A DNA stretch of 6,997 nt. Origin: Thermoplasmata archaeon (GTDB lineage: Archaea; Thermoplasmatota; Thermoplasmata; Lutacidiplasmatales; UBA184). The notes under the pieces were generated by a model that was not told the DNA's origin, made no database searches, and saw only the letters and a list, made by a program, of their open reading frames with translations. Location of the stretch: assembly GCA_030044105.1 (NCBI GenBank), contig JASHWL010000087.1, positions 1-6,997 on the forward strand, given 5' to 3'. Below are positions 6,008 to 6,997 of this stretch, piece after piece (the stretch's first letter is position 1; every line of letters begins with the position of its first letter). A program made the translations under genes and the position numbers.

Positions 6008-6601
6008 CTAGCCGGGCGGGGGCAGCCGCCGGAGGATCGACTCGGTAGCCTCGACGTCGTAGAGCGAGCGCAGCACCGAGAGCGCAGCCTCATTTCCCTC
6101 GGGCGTCTGGGAACCGACGGCGTCCTCCACCACCAGCGGATGGAAGCCCAGGGTCGACGCGTGCCGCGCCGTGCCCATGATCCCCGCCTCGGTGCTCACC
6201 CCGGTGAGCACGAGCGTCTCCACGTGACGGAAGCGGAGCATCTGTTCGAGCGGCGTGCCGACGAAGAAGCTGGGGGTGGTCTTCGCCAGGACCGGTTCCT
6301 CCGGCCGGGGAGCGAGCTCGGGGAGGATCTCCCATTCGGCCACGCCGGGGCCAAGTCGGAACGCCCCCGGCGGCATGCCGCGTCGCGCCATCGACCGCCC
6401 GAGCGCCGGGTTGGTCCACCGCTCCGGAAGCGTGGTGTGCTGGCTGTACACGACCGGCAGGCCCCGGATCCGGTACTGTGCGAGCAGCACCTTGATCCGG
6501 GGGACGATCTCCGCGCGATTGAAGGCGCGACCCGCGATCCCCTGCTGCATATCCCAGACGATCAGCGCCGACGAGCCGAGTTCGAGCGGTGGGAGCTCCA
6601 T
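6008..6601 (-). CDS. Isochorismatase-fold hydrolase lacking the catalytic cysteine
   Basis: The 197-residue protein has the length and order of motifs of the isochorismatase-like superfamily (Rossmann-like cytosolic hydrolases acting on amides, or on the vinyl ether of isochorismate). Asp17 in the opening strand (ALIVWDMQQG) and Lys107 in AKTTPSFF match two members of the D-K-C triad. The third lies in LVLTGVSTEAGIMGTARHA, where the cysteine position after TG-x-x-T-x-x is Gly140. A Gly also occupies this place in true isochorismatases such as EntB and PhzD, which do not use a Cys nucleophile, so the protein need not be inactive. No isochorismate pathway genes are nearby. The ATG start (6599-6601) is not preceded by a ribosome binding site. 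The gene converges on the kelch gene and diverges from the gene at the right edge. The family assignment is strong; the substrate is unknown, and nicotinamidase or other Cys-dependent amidase activity is unlikely. Confidence 0.9.
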   Translation of the reverse strand: MELPPLELGSSALIVWDMQQGIAGRAFNRAEIVPRIKVLLAQYRIRGLPVVYSQHTTLPERWTNPALGRSMARRGMPPGAFRLGPGVAEWEILPELAPRPEEPVLAKTTPSFFVGTPLEQMLRFRHVETLVLTGVSTEAGIMGTARHASTLGFHPLVVEDAVGSQTPEGNEAALSVLRSLYDVEATESILRRLPPPG

Positions 6602-6620
6602 GGGAACGCGAGACGCCGAC

Positions 6621-6630
6621 GCTAGATGAG
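6621..6630 (-). promoter_or_regulatory. Weak TATA-like element for the isochorismatase-fold gene
   Basis: Read on the minus strand, ctcatctagc lies about 25 bases before the ATG at 6601. It is the least GC-rich stretch near that start, and no ribosome binding site is present, so a leaderless transcript is plausible. The match is weak. Confidence 0.25.
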
Positions 6631-6643
6631 CGGGCTCCTACCG

Positions 6644-6659
6644 AGACCCCCGGGGGTCT
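6644..6659. repeat. Perfect 16-bp palindrome in the divergent intergenic region
   Basis: The sequence agacccccgggggtct reads the same on both strands. It lies 43 bases upstream of the isochorismatase-fold gene and 155 bases upstream of the gene at the right edge. A symmetric site of this length between divergent genes could be an operator for a dimeric regulator, or a stem with a ccgg loop. The rest of the 212-base region (6602-6813) shows only the two TATA-like islands listed separately. Confidence 0.5.
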
Positions 6660-6775
6660 TCGTACGCGATCCGATGGGAGCCGGGCGACCGGACGAGCGT
6701 CGCGGAGGCGCCCGTTCCGGCCTGATGCAATCCCGGTCCCGAAGTCAGACGAGCGCGCCCTCAGGAATCATCCGG

Positions 6776-6786
6776 GACGTTATCCG
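6776..6786 (+). promoter_or_regulatory. Possible TATA-like element for the exported-protein gene at the right edge
   Basis: The island gacgttatccg is centred about 32 bases before the ATG at 6814, the same distance as the TATA-like element before the kelch start at 3674. The shared geometry supports both assignments modestly. No Shine-Dalgarno sequence precedes the ATG. Confidence 0.35.
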
Positions 6787-6813
6787 CGTGCCTCGGCGTG
6801 GCCGCGGCCGCGC

Positions 6814-6997
6814 ATGGTGTTCTCACGATCCTCGTCACGCCCATCGAGCGCCCGGATATTTCCGGTGGCGGTCTCGGCGCTGATTGTGCTGTCCTCCGCC
6901 GCGCTGGGGATGACGATCGGGGTCCTCTCGACCGCATCGCCCGGCGCGCCCGGGGGCGCCGGGGGAGCGGCGGGTCTCACGGCGGGAGAGTCGCAGG
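6814..6997 (+). CDS. N-terminus of an exported or membrane-anchored protein (3' truncated)
   Basis: An open frame begins at ATG 6814 and runs off the window with no stop, giving 61 complete codons. Residues 1-16 are Ser/Arg-rich and positively charged. Residues 17-38 (PVAVSALIVLSSAALGMTIGVL) form a hydrophobic export or anchor helix. A low-complexity Ala/Gly/Pro/Ser stretch follows, typical of the linker after a signal sequence. This is the same overall start as the kelch protein in this window. No functional domain has begun by the right edge, so the function is unknown. The signal-like helix, absence of stops and TATA-like island upstream favour a real gene over an 85-residue overlapping frame (6626-6883), which has no such features. 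GTG 6817 is a possible alternative start. Confidence 0.6.
   Translation, partial: MVFSRSSSRPSSARIFPVAVSALIVLSSAALGMTIGVLSTASPGAPGGAGGAAGLTAGESQ

Noticed and set aside
6626..6883. 85-residue plus-strand frame in the divergent intergenic region
   Set aside because: It has a basic, motif-free sequence, crosses the palindrome and overlaps the better-supported signal-sequence frame at 6814.
1..6997. CRISPR array, insertion sequence, tRNA or rRNA gene, or defence/toxin module
   Set aside because: I saw no regularly spaced direct repeats outside the kelch coding repeats, no transposase motif or terminal inverted repeats, no tRNA-like T-arm or rRNA signature, and no nuclease or toxin motifs.

Overview
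The window looks like a piece of a GC-rich archaeal chromosome. I lean towards a soil or sediment member of Thermoplasmatota, with moderate confidence. The reasons are the long secreted kelch-repeat protein rich in N-x-S/T sequons, the lack of clear Shine-Dalgarno motifs, and short AT-rich TATA-like islands about 25-32 bases upstream of several starts, as expected for leaderless or short-leader archaeal transcripts. A high-GC bacterium cannot be excluded from the sequence alone. The high GC also produces very long shadow frames on both strands, which I left out.

Layout, left to right. (1) 1-480 (+): the C-terminal part of a membrane-associated iron-sulfur protein, cut by the left edge. (2) 477-1445 (+): a polytopic membrane protein, possibly a GT-C-fold glycosyltransferase, overlapping gene 1 by four bases. 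(3) 1491-2102 (+): a RimJ/RimL-type GNAT acetyltransferase. (4) 2099-3541 (+): a CPA-type cation/proton antiporter, overlapping gene 3 by four bases. (5) 3674-5938 (+; frame open from 3620): a large secreted, membrane-anchored protein with twelve kelch-like repeats. (6) 6008-6601 (-): an isochorismatase-fold hydrolase that lacks the family's catalytic cysteine. (7) 6814-6997 (+): the N-terminus, with a signal sequence, of another exported protein cut by the right edge.

Genes 1-2 and 3-4 form two overlapping pairs on one strand, so translational coupling is likely. The TATA-like islands before genes 3 and 4 suggest additional internal promoters. Genes 5 and 6 converge with 69 bases between them. 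Genes 6 and 7 diverge from a 212-base intergenic region that holds a perfect 16-bp palindrome. The genes do not add up to an obvious pathway. Common threads are membrane and cell-surface functions: redox, possible glycosylation, ion exchange, a surface beta-propeller and an exported protein. I see no mobile element, CRISPR array, tRNA, rRNA or toxin/defence module. No undescribed system is evident; the most interesting points are active-site substitutions in the antiporter and the isochorismatase-like protein, and the architecture of the kelch protein.
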